This document shows, one piece after another, positions 9,612 through 18,940 of a DNA stretch of 64,000 bases (position 1 is its first letter; the number at the start of each line of letters is the position of its first letter). This DNA is from Sphingomonadaceae bacterium (GTDB taxonomy: Bacteria > Pseudomonadota > Alphaproteobacteria > Sphingomonadales > Sphingomonadaceae). Position numbers and translations under genes: made by a program. Where the stretch lies: contig JASBUR010000020.1 in NCBI GenBank assembly GCA_030147805.1, positions 79,059 to 143,058 of the forward strand, given 5' to 3'. The notes beneath the pieces were generated by a model. It did not search any database, was not told the origin of the DNA, and worked only from the letters and a program-made list of their open reading frames with translations.

Positions 9612-10787
9612 CGCCGCGCTGAGCAGGTAGAAGCTCAGGCCGATGAGGATCGAATAGCGCAGCGACTGGTCGCCGAAGCTCGGTGCCAGCTGTTCGGAGA
9701 TCCAGCCGATCAGCACGGTGCCGACGCCGATGCCGATCAGATTGTTGATGAACAGGAAGCTCGCCGACGCCGTCGTGCGCATCGAGGCGGGCGCGATATG
9801 CTGCACCGCCGACAGCACTGGCCCCAACCACATCAGCCCCAGCGCCTGCGGGATCAGGAACATCGCATAGGTCAGCGGCAGCGAGTTGGACAGCACGCCG
9901 ACGGCGTAGCAGGGCGCGGCGACCAGGAAGGCGATCGCCGGGATCCGCGCATAGGCGCCGCGATCGGCGCCGCCGAGCCGGTCGCCCAGCCAGCCGCCGC
10001 CCCAGATGCCGATCACGCCGCCGACGAGAATGATCGAACCGTAAAATTGCGACACCTCGAGGAGTTCGAGGCCATAGGTCCGCGCGAAGAAGGACGGCAG
10101 CCAGAAGATCAGCCCGTAGCCGAGAATCGAGCAGGATCCGGCGCCGAACGACAGCAGCCAGAAGCTCGGCTTGGCAGCGAGCGTTCGCATCACCTCGCCG
10201 AAGGGCGGCGCGGTGGTCTGCGCGCGCGGCGGGTCGAAGCGCCCGCGCACCGGATCGCGGACGACGAGGCGAAAGATCGGCGCCAGCGCGAGGCCGGCGA
10301 GGCCGACGACGATGAAGGCGGTGCGCCAGTCGATCGTCGAGGCGATCCAGCCGCCGAGGAAGATGCCGGCCGCCGAGCCGAGCGGGATGCCGAACGAATA
10401 GACCGCGAGCGCGCGCGCGCGCTCGGCCGGCGGGAAATAGTCGGCGATCAGCGAATAGGCCGGCGCCACGCCGCCCGCCTCGCCGACGCCGACCCCCATG
10501 CGCGACAGGAACAGCTGCCAGAAATTCTGTGCGACGCCGCAGAGCGCGGTGAAGCCGCTCCACAGCGCCAGCGCGACGGTCATGATCCAGACGCGGCTCC
10601 GGCGATCGGCGAGCAGGCCGATCGGCACGCCGAGCGCGGTGTAGAACAGCGCGAACGCCAGCCCGCCCATCATGCCGAGCTGCGTGTCGCTGAGACCGAG
10701 TTCGGCCTTGATCGGCCCGGCGAGGATGCCGACGATCTGACGGTCGATGAAGTTGAAGGTGTAGACGACGATCAGCATGAACAGCAC
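9564..10787 (-). CDS. MFS transporter, spinster-like family
   Basis: A roughly 407-residue integral membrane protein with about 12 helices. The opening VVYTFNFIDRQIVGILAGPI and PIGLLADRRSR (the MFS loop 2-3 motif) match the spinster-like MFS group common in sphingomonads. GTG at 10787 is used as start; the frame is open a further 20 codons to a CTG near 10845, so the true N terminus may be slightly longer. It lies 59 nt downstream of the TonB-dependent receptor on the same strand. An outer-membrane receptor followed by an inner-membrane permease suggests uptake or export of one substrate controlled by the divergent TetR. Confidence 0.87.
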   Translation of the reverse strand: MLFMLIVVYTFNFIDRQIVGILAGPIKAELGLSDTQLGMMGGLAFALFYTALGVPIGLLADRRSRVWIMTVALALWSGFTALCGVAQNFWQLFLSRMGVGVGEAGGVAPAYSLIADYFPPAERARALAVYSFGIPLGSAAGIFLGGWIASTIDWRTAFIVVGLAGLALAPIFRLVVRDPVRGRFDPPRAQTTAPPFGEVMRTLAAKPSFWLLSFGAGSCSILGYGLIFWLPSFFARTYGLELLEVSQFYGSIILVGGVIGIWGGGWLGDRLGGADRGAYARIPAIAFLVAAPCYAVGVLSNSLPLTYAMFLIPQALGLMWLGPVLSAVQHIAPASMRTTASASFLFINNLIGIGVGTVLIGWISEQLAPSFGDQSLRYSILIGLSFYLLSAALFFLASRRLHRDWAS

Positions 10788-10846
10788 GAACGCCCGATAG
10801 GATTTCCCATCGGGCGTCGCGGCTGTCGTCGAAGTTGGCGTATCGG

Positions 10847-13189
10847 TCAGAAATTATATCCCACGCTCAGGAAGACCTGCCGCGGGTTGCCGTAGAAGGC
10901 GGTCAGCGTGCCCTCGCGGCCCAGCGACGGAATGAATTGTCCCGCCGCATTGGTCAACAGCGCACCCGTCGTCGCGTTCGCGGCGAGGAAGGTATAGCCC
11001 GAGGTCTTATACTCCTTGTCGAGGATGTTCTTGCCGTGGAGCCCGACGCTCCAGCGGCCGCCGTCGGCGCGATAGACGAGGCTCGCGTCGAGCAGCGCAT
11101 AGGACTTCTGATCGATGAACGGGTTCGGGATCTCGAACTGGTAGGTCTTGCTGCGGTACGACAGCGTCGTGCTGGCGCTGAGCTCGCCGTTGCCGACCGG
11201 CCGCTCGTAGCCGAGCGTGCCGCTCGCCGTCCACTTGGGCGTATTCTGGACCTCGCGGAAGTCGGCGACGTCGACCGGGCCGACGCCGGCGATGTTGGTG
11301 ATGTACTCGCGGAACTCGGCGTCAATGTAGCCGAGGCTGGCGGCGAGCGTCAGCGCATCGCCCTCGGCCATCATGTCCTCGCCGAGGCGGGTGTTGCCCT
11401 CGAACTCGAAGCCCTGGAAGCGCGCCTTGCCGGCGTTGGTGACGACGCCGCAGAAGGTCTGGATCCCGCCGACGGTGCAGCCCGCCGAACCGGGAATCTG
11501 GACGTCCTGATAATCGGCGCGGAACGCCGCGACGGCGACGTTGATCCGGTCGAGCAGCCGCGCCTTGTAGCCGACCTCATAGCTGTCGACCGTCTCGGGC
11601 GAGAAGCTCAGGAACGCGGCGACCTCGTTTGCCTCGCGCGTACCGTTGCCGTTGAGGTCGGGGGCGTTGGCGCCGACGCCGCGCGGGTCGAAGCCGCCGC
11701 CCTTGAAGCCCTTCGAATAGCTCGCATAGATCGTGTTGTCGTCGTTGGGCTTGAAGGTCAGCGACGCGCGCGGCGTGAACTTGTCGAACTGGTTCTTGCC
11801 GCTGAAGTTGGTGCTCGGCGCGCCGAACGGCGTGCCGGCGCCGCCGAACAGCGTCGAACCGCCGCCGAGGTAGTTCTGGCGCAGGATGCTCGCCTGACGC
11901 TCGTCCCAGGTGTAGCGGCCGCCGACCGAGACGCCGAACTGCTCGTTGATCTCGAAGGTCGCGTCGGCGAACACCGCGAAGGTCTCGGTATTGACCACCG
12001 CATTGGTGAACGCCGAGAGCCCGGCGACGGTCGAGAACAGCCGCACGTCGAACGGCGTCTCGGCCTTGGCGTCGAGGAAATAGCCACCGACGAGCAGGTT
12101 GAGCGGTCCGCTATCGACGAGCAGCTGCAGTTCTTGGCTGAACTGCCGGTTGTTGTAGAGGCCGGCGACGTCGAGGTCGGGGGTGACGAGCGCGTCGAAG
12201 TCGATCGGCGTCGAGCTGTCGTCCTTGCGCCACGCGGTGATGGTGCGGAAGGTCAGCGCCTCGGTCATCTCGAACTCGCCGTTCGCCGAGAAGCCATAGC
12301 CCTCGACGTCCTGCGGCGGCACGGTCAGGCCGCCGCGCGTGTCGAACACATCGCCGAGCACCGGGGCGTTGGTGAACAGGCTGGGGATCAGCCGGTGGCC
12401 GCCGCGCGCGTTGCTCTGGTCGTGCGTATAGTCGGCGGCGATGCGGACGAAGACGTCATCGTCGTTGTTGATCTCGGCCGACAGGCGCGCCGCCCAGACG
12501 TCGCGGTTATAGTTCTCCTCGCCGGTGGTGAGGTTGTCGCCGAAGCCGTCGCGGGTCAGCCGCGCCAGCGAGCCGCCGACGCGCAGCAAGCCGTCGCCGA
12601 CCGGCACCGAGCCGCTGACGATGCCGTCGAGCTGCTTGTAGGTGCCGGCGATGCCGCGCAGCCGCAGTTCGGGCGAATCGGACAGGCGCTTGGTGACATA
12701 TTTCACCGCGCCGCCGATGGTGTTGCGGCCGTAGAGCGTGCCCTGCGGCCCGCGCAGCACCTCGATGCGCTCGACGTCGTAGATGTCGAGAACGGCGGCT
12801 TGCGGACGGTTGAGATAGACGTCGTCGAGATAGATGCCGACGCCCTGTTCGAAGCCGGCGACCGGATCCTGCTGGCCGACGCCGCGGATGAAGGCGCTGA
12901 GCGTCGAGTTGGTGCCGCGCGAGACCTCGAGCGTGACGTTGGGGGTGGTGTCGCCGACGTCGGTGATGTCGAGCGCGCCCTGATTCTCGAGTGCCTCGCC
13001 GCTGTAGGCGGTGACGGCGATCGGCACGTCCTGGAGATTTTCGGCGCGGCGCCGGGCGGTGACGACGATCTCGTCGGTCGCCTCGTCGGCCGCGACGACC
13101 GGGGCAGCGGTGTCCTGCGCGATGGCGGGGACGGCGATGGCGGAGAAGGCAACGCCGAGAAGCAGCGTCGAGAGGCTGGTGCGGGACAT
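10847..13189 (-). CDS. TonB-dependent outer-membrane receptor
   Basis: A 780-residue receptor. It has a signal peptide (LLLGVAFSAIAVPAIAQ), then a TonB-box region DEIVVTARRRAENLQDVPIA, a plug domain with IRGVGQQDPVAGFEQGVGIY and the VLRGPQGTLYGRNTIGGAV motif, a 22-strand barrel, and a C-terminal aromatic signature (SVGYNF). The ligand is unknown; this plug type in sphingomonads transports siderophores, sugars or plant or steroid compounds. The ATG at 13189 gives MSRTSLSTLLLG, a normal leader. It heads an operon with the MFS gene and is divergent from a TetR gene, with an operator between them. Confidence 0.94.
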   Translation of the reverse strand: MSRTSLSTLLLGVAFSAIAVPAIAQDTAAPVVAADEATDEIVVTARRRAENLQDVPIAVTAYSGEALENQGALDITDVGDTTPNVTLEVSRGTNSTLSAFIRGVGQQDPVAGFEQGVGIYLDDVYLNRPQAAVLDIYDVERIEVLRGPQGTLYGRNTIGGAVKYVTKRLSDSPELRLRGIAGTYKQLDGIVSGSVPVGDGLLRVGGSLARLTRDGFGDNLTTGEENYNRDVWAARLSAEINNDDDVFVRIAADYTHDQSNARGGHRLIPSLFTNAPVLGDVFDTRGGLTVPPQDVEGYGFSANGEFEMTEALTFRTITAWRKDDSSTPIDFDALVTPDLDVAGLYNNRQFSQELQLLVDSGPLNLLVGGYFLDAKAETPFDVRLFSTVAGLSAFTNAVVNTETFAVFADATFEINEQFGVSVGGRYTWDERQASILRQNYLGGGSTLFGGAGTPFGAPSTNFSGKNQFDKFTPRASLTFKPNDDNTIYASYSKGFKGGGFDPRGVGANAPDLNGNGTREANEVAAFLSFSPETVDSYEVGYKARLLDRINVAVAAFRADYQDVQIPGSAGCTVGGIQTFCGVVTNAGKARFQGFEFEGNTRLGEDMMAEGDALTLAASLGYIDAEFREYITNIAGVGPVDVADFREVQNTPKWTASGTLGYERPVGNGELSASTTLSYRSKTYQFEIPNPFIDQKSYALLDASLVYRADGGRWSVGLHGKNILDKEYKTSGYTFLAANATTGALLTNAAGQFIPSLGREGTLTAFYGNPRQVFLSVGYNF

Positions 13190-13256
13190 GTCGGAACCCC
13201 CAAGTGGCATGGATTGGCTTATTGGTCCGGGCTTCTTGCCCGTAACGTTCCGAGCC

Positions 13257-13287
13257 TATAATGAAAGTTGAACCACCTTTCAACTTT
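13257..13287. promoter_or_regulatory. Divergent promoters and TetR-type operator
   Basis: A perfect 9-bp inverted repeat AAAGTTGAA-N6-TTCAACTTT spans 13264-13287. On the plus strand it starts 1 nt after a consensus -10 box TATAAT (13257-13262; weak -35 TTGCCC about 15 bp upstream). On the minus strand the operator itself contains TTGAAA, 17 bp from TATAGG, as a candidate promoter for the receptor. A dimer bound here would block both transcripts, as expected for an autoregulated TetR repressor. Confidence 0.75.
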
Positions 13288-13303
13288 GTTCGGGAGCTTG
13301 CGC

Positions 13304-13930
13304 TTGGCCAAGTCGAACGCCAGTCTCGGCCCCATGGGGGAAGCAGATCCCAAGGCCCCGCGCACCGAGCGCGGCCGGCGCACGCTGCGCAGCCTGCTCG
13401 ATGCGGCGGCAGCGGAGTTCGGCGAGAAGGGCTTCCACACCGCGTCGATCAGCGGAATAACGACGCGCGCCGGCGCCGCGCTGGGGTCCTTCTATACCTA
13501 TTTCGACAGCAAGGACGCGATCTTCCGGGCGCTGGTGCGCGACATGTCGGGACGGGTGAAGGCGCATGTCGCGCCGGCGCTGCAGGGCGCCACCGACGAA
13601 CTGGTGGCCGAACGCGAAGCGCTGCGCGCCTTCCTCGAGTTCGCACGCGAGCACAAGGAAATCTATCGGATCATCGACGAAGCCGAGTTCGTCGATGCCG
13701 ACAGCTATCGCCAGCACTACGAGACCACCGCCGAGCGCATTCGCGAGCGTCTCCAGGCCGGCGCGGCGCGCGGCGAGGTCCGCGCCGACGTCGGCGATGT
13801 CCACGCCTGGGCGATCATGGGGATGAACGTCTTCCTCGGGCTTCGCTACGCCGTGTGGTCCGACGAGGAGCCGTCGAAGGTCGCAGCGATCGCCAGCCAG
13901 ATGATCGCCGACGGGCTCAAGCCAAAGTAG
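13304..13930 (+). CDS. TetR/AcrR family transcriptional regulator
   Basis: A roughly 208-residue regulator. The N-terminal helix-turn-helix covers about residues 25-70 (LLDAAAAEFGEKGFHTASIS through FYTYFDSKDAIFRALV), followed by an alpha-helical ligand domain. TTG at 13304 was chosen because GGGAG lies 7 nt upstream and because earlier in-frame TTGs fall inside the operator; the next ATG is at 13334. It faces the TonB receptor/MFS operon across an operator and probably represses it and itself. The ligand is unknown. Confidence 0.87.
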   Translation: MAKSNASLGPMGEADPKAPRTERGRRTLRSLLDAAAAEFGEKGFHTASISGITTRAGAALGSFYTYFDSKDAIFRALVRDMSGRVKAHVAPALQGATDELVAEREALRAFLEFAREHKEIYRIIDEAEFVDADSYRQHYETTAERIRERLQAGAARGEVRADVGDVHAWAIMGMNVFLGLRYAVWSDEEPSKVAAIASQMIADGLKPK

Positions 13931-13961
13931 ATCCCTCTCCCTCGAGGGGAGAGGGATTTTA
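13931..13961. terminator. Hairpin terminator between tetR and metW
   Basis: ATCCCTCTCCC pairs with GGGAGAGGGAT around a 5-nt loop and is followed by TTTT. It lies between the convergent stops of the TetR gene and metW. It belongs to the same CCCTCTCC/GGAGAGGG palindrome family as the repeats near 8720, 8811 and 27507. Confidence 0.8.
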
Positions 13962-14546
13962 CCGCCGCAGCACGAAGATCGCCTGCTCCGCCATCAGGTT
14001 GGCGAGCGCCGCGCCGCGCGGGCGGCCGTGCGTCAGGAAGCGCGCGCGCTCGACGGTCAGCCGCTTCGCGCCGATCAGCGCGCGGAAATCGTCGATCGTG
14101 CAGAAATGGATATTCTCGGTCTCGTACCAGGACGCCGGCAACGCCCGGGTCGTCGGCATGCGGCCGGCGAACATCAGCGACAGCCGGACGCGCCAATAGG
14201 CGAAGTTGGGAAACGACACGATCGCATGGCGGCCGATACGCAGCAACTGGTCGAGCACCTGGTCGGGGGCGCGCGTCGCCTGCAGCGTCTGGCTGAGGAT
14301 CGCATAGTCGAAGGCGTCGGTCGGATAGTCGCGAAGGTCGGTGTCGGCGTCGCCCTGCACCACCGACAGCCCGCGCGCCACCGCCGCCGATACGCCCTCG
14401 CGCGACAACTCGATCCCGCGCGCGTCGACGCCCTTGCCGTCGCGCAGCGCCGCCATCAGCGCGCCGTCGCCGCAGCCGACGTCGAGCACGCGCGCGCCGA
14501 CGGGTACCGCCTCGGCGATCGCCGCAAGGTCGGGCCGCAAGGTCAT
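13959..14546 (-). CDS. metW: Methionine biosynthesis protein MetW
   Basis: A 195-residue methyltransferase-fold protein. It has motif I VLDVGCGDGALMAAL and the MetW signatures DYAILSQTLQATR.P, LLRIGRHAIVSFPNFAYW and LPASWYETENIHFCT. In alphaproteobacteria MetW pairs with MetX, and the two together are reported to be needed for homoserine acylation. The ATG overlaps the GNAT stop (ATGA), and the operon order is RidA, metX, GNAT, metW. Confidence 0.95.
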   Translation of the reverse strand: MTLRPDLAAIAEAVPVGARVLDVGCGDGALMAALRDGKGVDARGIELSREGVSAAVARGLSVVQGDADTDLRDYPTDAFDYAILSQTLQATRAPDQVLDQLLRIGRHAIVSFPNFAYWRVRLSLMFAGRMPTTRALPASWYETENIHFCTIDDFRALIGAKRLTVERARFLTHGRPRGAALANLMAEQAIFVLRR

Positions 14547-14995
14547 GCGGTCATCCGCCGATAGACGTCGGGATCGAGCCGCTGCATCAGACGCCCGACC
14601 TGCTCCTCGCTGATCGGCTCGAAGCCGAATTGCGAATAGAGGCCGTGCGCGTCGCGCGTCACCAGCATCCAGCGGCGCAGGCGCTGGAGCTCGGGATGTG
14701 CGATGAAGAAGCCGACCATCGCCTTCGACAGGCCGAGGCCGCGCGCCGGCGGCAGCACGAAGACGTCGCAGAGATAGGCGAAGGTCGCGTCGTCGGTGAC
14801 CAGCCGCGCGAAGGCGAGCTGCGCGCCGTCGGGGCCATAGATGCCGACACAGCGGCTGTTGGCGATCGCGCGTTCGACGATGGCGCGGGGGATGCCGGGC
14901 GACCAATAGGCGTTCTCGGCCAGGAAGCGGTGGATGACGTCGACCTGCAGCTCGGCCTTGTCGTCCGAGAGGCGATAGCCCGCCGGCAGGCTCAT
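14543..14995 (-). CDS. GNAT family N-acetyltransferase
   Basis: The 150 residues form a compact GNAT domain. Beta strands [20 protein letters not shown] lead to the acetyl-CoA loop [13 protein letters not shown] (a Q/RxxGxG/A-type motif), then [20 protein letters not shown]. Start and stop each overlap the neighbours by ATGA (metX upstream, metW downstream), so it is embedded in the methionine operon. The substrate is unknown; its position suggests, but does not show, a link to homoserine or methionine metabolism. Confidence 0.88.
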   Translation of the reverse strand: MSLPAGYRLSDDKAELQVDVIHRFLAENAYWSPGIPRAIVERAIANSRCVGIYGPDGAQLAFARLVTDDATFAYLCDVFVLPPARGLGLSKAMVGFFIAHPELQRLRRWMLVTRDAHGLYSQFGFEPISEEQVGRLMQRLDPDVYRRMTA

Positions 14996-16116
14996 GACGC
15001 CGCCGCGCGCAGGAAGCCGTCGACGACCCGGTTCATCTCGGGGACGTCGAGCAGGAAGGCGTCGTGGCCGAGGCTCGAGTCGATCTCGACGAAGCTGACA
15101 TGCGCCGCCGCGGCGTTGAGCGCATGGACGATGCGGCGCGATTCGGAGGTCGGATAGAGCCAGTCGCTGGTGAAGGACATGAGGCAGAAACGCGTCGCGG
15201 TCCCTTGGAAGGCGGTGGCGAGCGTTCCGCCATATTCCTCGGCGAGGTCGAAATAGTCCATCGCGCGGGTGATGTAGAGATACGAATTGGCGTCGAAGCG
15301 CTCGACGAAGCGGATGCCCTGGTGGCGCAGATAGCTTTCGATCTGGAAGTCGGCGTCGAAGCCGAACGACTTGGCGTCGCGCGCCTGCAGCTGCCGCCCG
15401 AACTTGGCGGTCAGCCCCGCCTCCGACAGATAGGTGATGTGCGCCGCCATCCGCGCGACGGCGAGGCCCGCCGACGGCGGATCGTTCGCCGCATAATAGT
15501 CGCCGGCGCGCCAGTTGGGATCGGCCATGATCGCCTGTCGCCCGACCTCGTGGAAGGCGATGTTCTGCGCCGAATGGCGCGCCGCGCTGGCGATGACGAC
15601 GGCGGAGCGCACCCGCCCCGGATAGGTCGCTGCCCATTCGAGCACCTGCATGCCGCCCATCGATCCGCCGACCGCGGCGAGCAGCCGGTCGACGCCGAGA
15701 TGATCGAGCAGCATCGCCTGCGCGCGCACCATGTCGCGGATGGTGATGACCGGAAAGCGCATCGCGAAAGGCGCGCCCGTCGCGGGGTCGATCGACGCCG
15801 GGCCGCTCGATCCCATGCAGCTGCCGAGCACGTTGGCGCAGACGATGAAATGGCGCGCCGGATCGATCGGCTTTCCCGCGCCCACCATCCGCGTCCACCA
15901 GCCCTCCTTGCCGGTCACCGGATGGTGGCTGGCGACATGCTGGTCGCCGGTCAGCGCATGGCAGATCAGGACGGCGTTCGAGGCGTCGGCACCGAGGCGA
16001 CCGTAGGTTTCATAGGCGATCTCGACCGCCGACAGGCTGCCGCCCGAATCGAGCCGCAGCGGCGCATCGAGCCGCACGCGCCGATTGAGACCGAACCGCT
16101 GATCGTCGTCCGCCAT
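14992..16116 (-). CDS. metX: Homoserine O-acyltransferase MetX
   Basis: A 374-residue alpha/beta hydrolase-fold enzyme that activates homoserine as the first step of methionine synthesis. The nucleophile Ser is in VGGSMGGMQ, the acid Asp in [10 protein letters not shown] and the His in [26 protein letters not shown] is the strongly conserved MetX oxyanion-side motif. Whether it uses acetyl- or succinyl-CoA cannot be decided by eye. The start is the ATG at 16116 (MADDDQRFG); an in-frame ATG at 16161 overlapping the RidA stop is possible. No SAM riboswitch is expected because the gene is internal to the operon, and none was seen. Confidence 0.94.
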   Translation of the reverse strand: MADDDQRFGLNRRVRLDAPLRLDSGGSLSAVEIAYETYGRLGADASNAVLICHALTGDQHVASHHPVTGKEGWWTRMVGAGKPIDPARHFIVCANVLGSCMGSSGPASIDPATGAPFAMRFPVITIRDMVRAQAMLLDHLGVDRLLAAVGGSMGGMQVLEWAATYPGRVRSAVVIASAARHSAQNIAFHEVGRQAIMADPNWRAGDYYAANDPPSAGLAVARMAAHITYLSEAGLTAKFGRQLQARDAKSFGFDADFQIESYLRHQGIRFVERFDANSYLYITRAMDYFDLAEEYGGTLATAFQGTATRFCLMSFTSDWLYPTSESRRIVHALNAAAAHVSFVEIDSSLGHDAFLLDVPEMNRVVDGFLRAAAS

Positions 16117-16157
16117 AACGTCCGAGCGGTATTGCCGAGACGCGGCGCCTGCAAGCG

Positions 16158-16541
16158 TCATCGCGTGGCGATCGCCTCGACCTCGACGAGATAGCCGTGG
16201 TGAAGCTCGGGCACCGGCACGACGCAGCGCGCCGGCTTCGCGTCGCCGAACGCCTCGGCATAGAGGCGGTTGAACGCCGGCCAGTGCGCGATACCGGCGA
16301 CATAGACGGTCACCTTGAGCACGCGCTCGGGCGACGAGCCGGCGGCGGCGAGCACCGCAAACAGATTGTCGAGCACCTGCCGCGCCTGCACCTCGAACGG
16401 CTGGTCGGCGGTGTGCGTCCCGTCGGGGCGCGATGGCAGCTGGCCGGAGACGAACACGAGGTCGCCCCACGCGGTCGCCGGCGAATAATGGCCGGCAGGC
16501 GGCGCCGCGCCCGCGACGCCGATCCGTTCGATGTCGCCCAT
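16158..16541 (-). CDS. RidA family protein
   Basis: A 127-residue YjgF/YER057c/UK114-type protein: [45 protein letters not shown] and a C-terminal [12 protein letters not shown]. Classical RidA has the imine-binding Arg in a CV.RVEV-type stretch; here the region is [20 protein letters not shown], so it may be a Rid subgroup member. RidA proteins hydrolyse reactive enamines/imines made by PLP dehydratases. It starts inside the stop of the PLP-enzyme gene (TGATG), which fits clearing that enzyme's product. Confidence 0.86.
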   Translation of the reverse strand: MGDIERIGVAGAAPPAGHYSPATAWGDLVFVSGQLPSRPDGTHTADQPFEVQARQVLDNLFAVLAAAGSSPERVLKVTVYVAGIAHWPAFNRLYAEAFGDAKPARCVVPVPELHHGYLVEVEAIATR

Positions 16542-17671
16542 CACCAGCCTCCGAAGCGTTGCCATGTGCCGACGATCGCGTCGCCGCCGTCGACCACCTG
16601 ATATTCGCCATGCTGCGCCGCCGTCGCGCAGGAATGGTTGGGGAGCACGCGCAGCAGCGTGCCCACCGGAAAGCGCGCCACGTCGAGCGGCCCGCCGTCG
16701 CGGCGCGCGACGATGCCATGTTCCTGGTTGGCGGACGCGACGATCAGATCGCCGAGCGCCCGGCCGCCGGCATCGCATACAAGCCCGTAGCCCTGGTCGA
16801 CCTGCTGACCCTGCGTACCGCGGTCGCGCGACATCGCCATCCAGCCGGCATCGATGATCAGCTGCCCGCGCGCCGCCTGATGCCCGATCACGCTAGCGAG
16901 CACGCCGACCGCGACATCCTCGACCGCACAGACGCCGAGCCCCGCCATCACCAGGTCGTGGAAGACGTAGACGCCGACGCGAAGTTCGGTGACGCCGTCG
17001 AGGTTTCGCGCGAACAAAGCGGTGGGGGTCGATCCAACGCTGACCACCGGGCAGGCGAAGCCGGCGGCGCGCAGATTCTCGGCGGCCCGCACCGCGCCCG
17101 AGCGCTCGAGCTCGGCATGCGCGGCCAGACCCTCTTCGGTCGTCGAATTGTAGGAACCGCCGCCGTGCGTCATCACCCCGCGCAACTCGGCGCCATCGGT
17201 GAGCGCGGTCGCGATGGCGGCAAGCGTCGCGGCATCGTCGGGACCGACGCCGGCGCGATGATCGTCGCTATCGATCTCGATCAGCGCGGGGAGCGTCACA
17301 CCATTCTCGCGGCCGAAGGCGGCGACCATCTCGGCCGCTTCGAGGCTGTCGAGGATCAAGGTCAGGACGCAGCCTTCGCGCGTCAGCCGCGCCGCATGCG
17401 CCAGCTTGTTGGGCGCGATTCCGACCGCGTAGAGAATATCGCGAAAGCCCGCGGCGAAGAAGCGGTCGGCCTCCTTCAGCGTCGATACGGTCACCGCCCC
17501 GGGCCAGCCCGCGGTCATCGCCTTTGCGACCTCGACGCTCTTGCCGGTCTTCAGGTGCGGCCGCAGCATCACGCCATGGCGCCGCGCCGCCGCATTCATT
17601 CGCGCGATGTTGGCGCGCATCTTCGCAGCGTCGAGGATCAGGGCGGGGGTTTCGAGATCGGCGAGCCGCAT
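16541..17671 (-). CDS. PLP-dependent D-threonine aldolase / D-serine dehydratase-like enzyme
   Basis: A 376-residue protein with an alanine-racemase-like TIM barrel. The PLP-binding Lys41 lies in RPHLKTGK, and the C-terminal beta domain carries the metal-binding PNHSC motif near residue 347. These features define the DSD1/D-threonine aldolase group (D-serine or D-threo-hydroxyaspartate dehydratase, D-threonine aldolase). Substrate specificity cannot be set from sequence. As first gene of the run leading into RidA, a dehydratase that releases an enamine is the attractive reading. Confidence 0.85.
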   Translation of the reverse strand: MRLADLETPALILDAAKMRANIARMNAAARRHGVMLRPHLKTGKSVEVAKAMTAGWPGAVTVSTLKEADRFFAAGFRDILYAVGIAPNKLAHAARLTREGCVLTLILDSLEAAEMVAAFGRENGVTLPALIEIDSDDHRAGVGPDDAATLAAIATALTDGAELRGVMTHGGGSYNSTTEEGLAAHAELERSGAVRAAENLRAAGFACPVVSVGSTPTALFARNLDGVTELRVGVYVFHDLVMAGLGVCAVEDVAVGVLASVIGHQAARGQLIIDAGWMAMSRDRGTQGQQVDQGYGLVCDAGGRALGDLIVASANQEHGIVARRDGGPLDVARFPVGTLLRVLPNHSCATAAQHGEYQVVDGGDAIVGTWQRFGGW

Positions 17672-17708
17672 GCTCGACGATTAAGGGAAGCGCTCTGTAA
17701 ACAAAACC

Positions 17709-17777
17709 CGTCATTCCGGCGAAAGCCGCAACCCTGGACCTGCGTATTCCTGGGTTCCGGCTTTCGCCGGAATGACG
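17709..17777. repeat. Palindromic intergenic repeat (GTCATTCCGGCGAAAGCC type)
   Basis: Arms GTCATTCCGGCGAAAGCCG and CGGCTTTCGCCGGAATGAC are perfectly complementary over 19 bp, separated by about 30 nt of partly self-complementary sequence. This is the well-known alphaproteobacterial GTCATTCC..GGAATGAC style of interspersed repeat. It lies between the divergent PLP-enzyme gene and hisC. Confidence 0.82.
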
Positions 17778-17833
17778 AGGAAAGAAGCGCAGGCTTCTTG
17801 CCATCAAGGGGCGCACGCGCCAGAAGCGCCGCC

Positions 17834-18940
17834 ATGAGCGGACCCGTCATGAAGCCCTGGATCGCAGCCATCGACGCCTATGTGCCCGGCCGGGCCAAGG
17901 CCGACGGCGCGCAGCGTGTCGTCAAGCTGTCGTCGAACGAGAACCCGCTGGGGCCGAGCCCCAAGGCCATCGCCGCGATGGCCGAGATCGCCGGCCAGGC
18001 GCACCGCTATCCCGACGGCGCCTCGAACGAGCTGCGCGACGCGATCGCCGCGCACCATGGTCTCGAATTCGATCGCGTCGTCTGCGGCACCGGTTCCGAC
18101 GAGATATTGCAGCTGCTCGCCACCGCCTATGCCAGCGCCGGCGACGAGGTGCTCTATGTCCGCCACGGCTTCATGGTCTATCCGATCGCCGCGATGCGCG
18201 CCGGCGCGACGCCGGTCGCGGCGCCCGACGTCGATTACACCGCCGACGTCGACCAGCTGCTGGCGCATGTCAGCCCGCGCACGCGCATCCTCTACCTCGC
18301 CAACCCCAACCACCCGACCGGAACGGTGATCGGCCGCGCCGAGGTCGAGCGGCTGCACGCCGGCTTGCCCGACGACGTGCTGCTGGTGCTCGACGCCGCC
18401 TATGCCGAATATATCGACGATGCGTCGTACGAGGACGGCATCGCGATGGCGCGGCACCTGCCCAACGTCATCACCACGCGCACCTTCTCGAAGATCTACG
18501 GGCTCGCCGCCGAGCGCGTCGGCTGGGCCTATGGGCCGGCGAGCGTCATCGACGCGATCAACAAGATCCGCGGGCCGTTCAACGTCACCAGCGCCGGCCA
18601 GGCGGGGGCGCTCGCCGCGCTCGCCGACCAGGCCTGGGTCGCCAAGTGCCGCGACCACAACACGCAGTGGCGCGGCTGGCTGGCGGGCGAGATCGCCAAG
18701 CTCGGCAACGCCGGGCTGCGCGCGGTGCCGTCGGCGGCGAATTTCATCCTCGTGATCTTCGACGAGGGCAGCAACGCAACCGCCGAGGGCGCCAACGCCT
18801 TCCTCACCGGCGAAGGCTATCTTACCCGCTGGCTGCCCAAGCAGGGACTGGGCAACGGGCTGCGCATCTCGATCGGCACCGAGGAGGAGACGCGCGGCGT
18901 CGCCGACGCGCTGCGCCGCTTCGTCGAACAGGCCGGCTGA
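17834..18940 (+). CDS. hisC: Histidinol-phosphate / aromatic aminotransferase
   Basis: A 368-residue fold-type I aminotransferase: KLSSNENPLGPSP at the N terminus, PLP Lys220 in TRTFSKIYGLAAERVG, NPNHPTG, and a C-terminal GLRISIGTEEE Arg motif. In alphaproteobacteria a HisC-type gene placed directly before the prephenate/arogenate dehydrogenase usually works on aromatic precursors, and here it overlaps tyrA by TGATG. The ATG at 17834 was chosen because upstream sequence is the palindromic repeat. It may serve both histidine and tyrosine/phenylalanine synthesis. Confidence 0.92.
   Translation: MSGPVMKPWIAAIDAYVPGRAKADGAQRVVKLSSNENPLGPSPKAIAAMAEIAGQAHRYPDGASNELRDAIAAHHGLEFDRVVCGTGSDEILQLLATAYASAGDEVLYVRHGFMVYPIAAMRAGATPVAAPDVDYTADVDQLLAHVSPRTRILYLANPNHPTGTVIGRAEVERLHAGLPDDVLLVLDAAYAEYIDDASYEDGIAMARHLPNVITTRTFSKIYGLAAERVGWAYGPASVIDAINKIRGPFNVTSAGQAGALAALADQAWVAKCRDHNTQWRGWLAGEIAKLGNAGLRAVPSAANFILVIFDEGSNATAEGANAFLTGEGYLTRWLPKQGLGNGLRISIGTEEETRGVADALRRFVEQAG

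Noticed and set aside
10835..13261. An 808-codon plus-strand frame opposite the TonB receptor
   Set aside because: Low-complexity Val/Glu/Arg/Ala sequence typical of the antisense of GC-rich genes; the receptor on the minus strand has signal peptide, plug and barrel.
16100..16170. SAM riboswitch in front of metX
   Set aside because: metX follows RidA directly with an overlapping or 41-nt junction; there is no leader space or conserved SAM-II-like fold.
16433..17833. Long N-terminal extension of hisC in the same frame
   Set aside because: It would run through the palindromic repeat and antisense of the PLP-enzyme gene; hisC homologs start near MSGPVMKPW.
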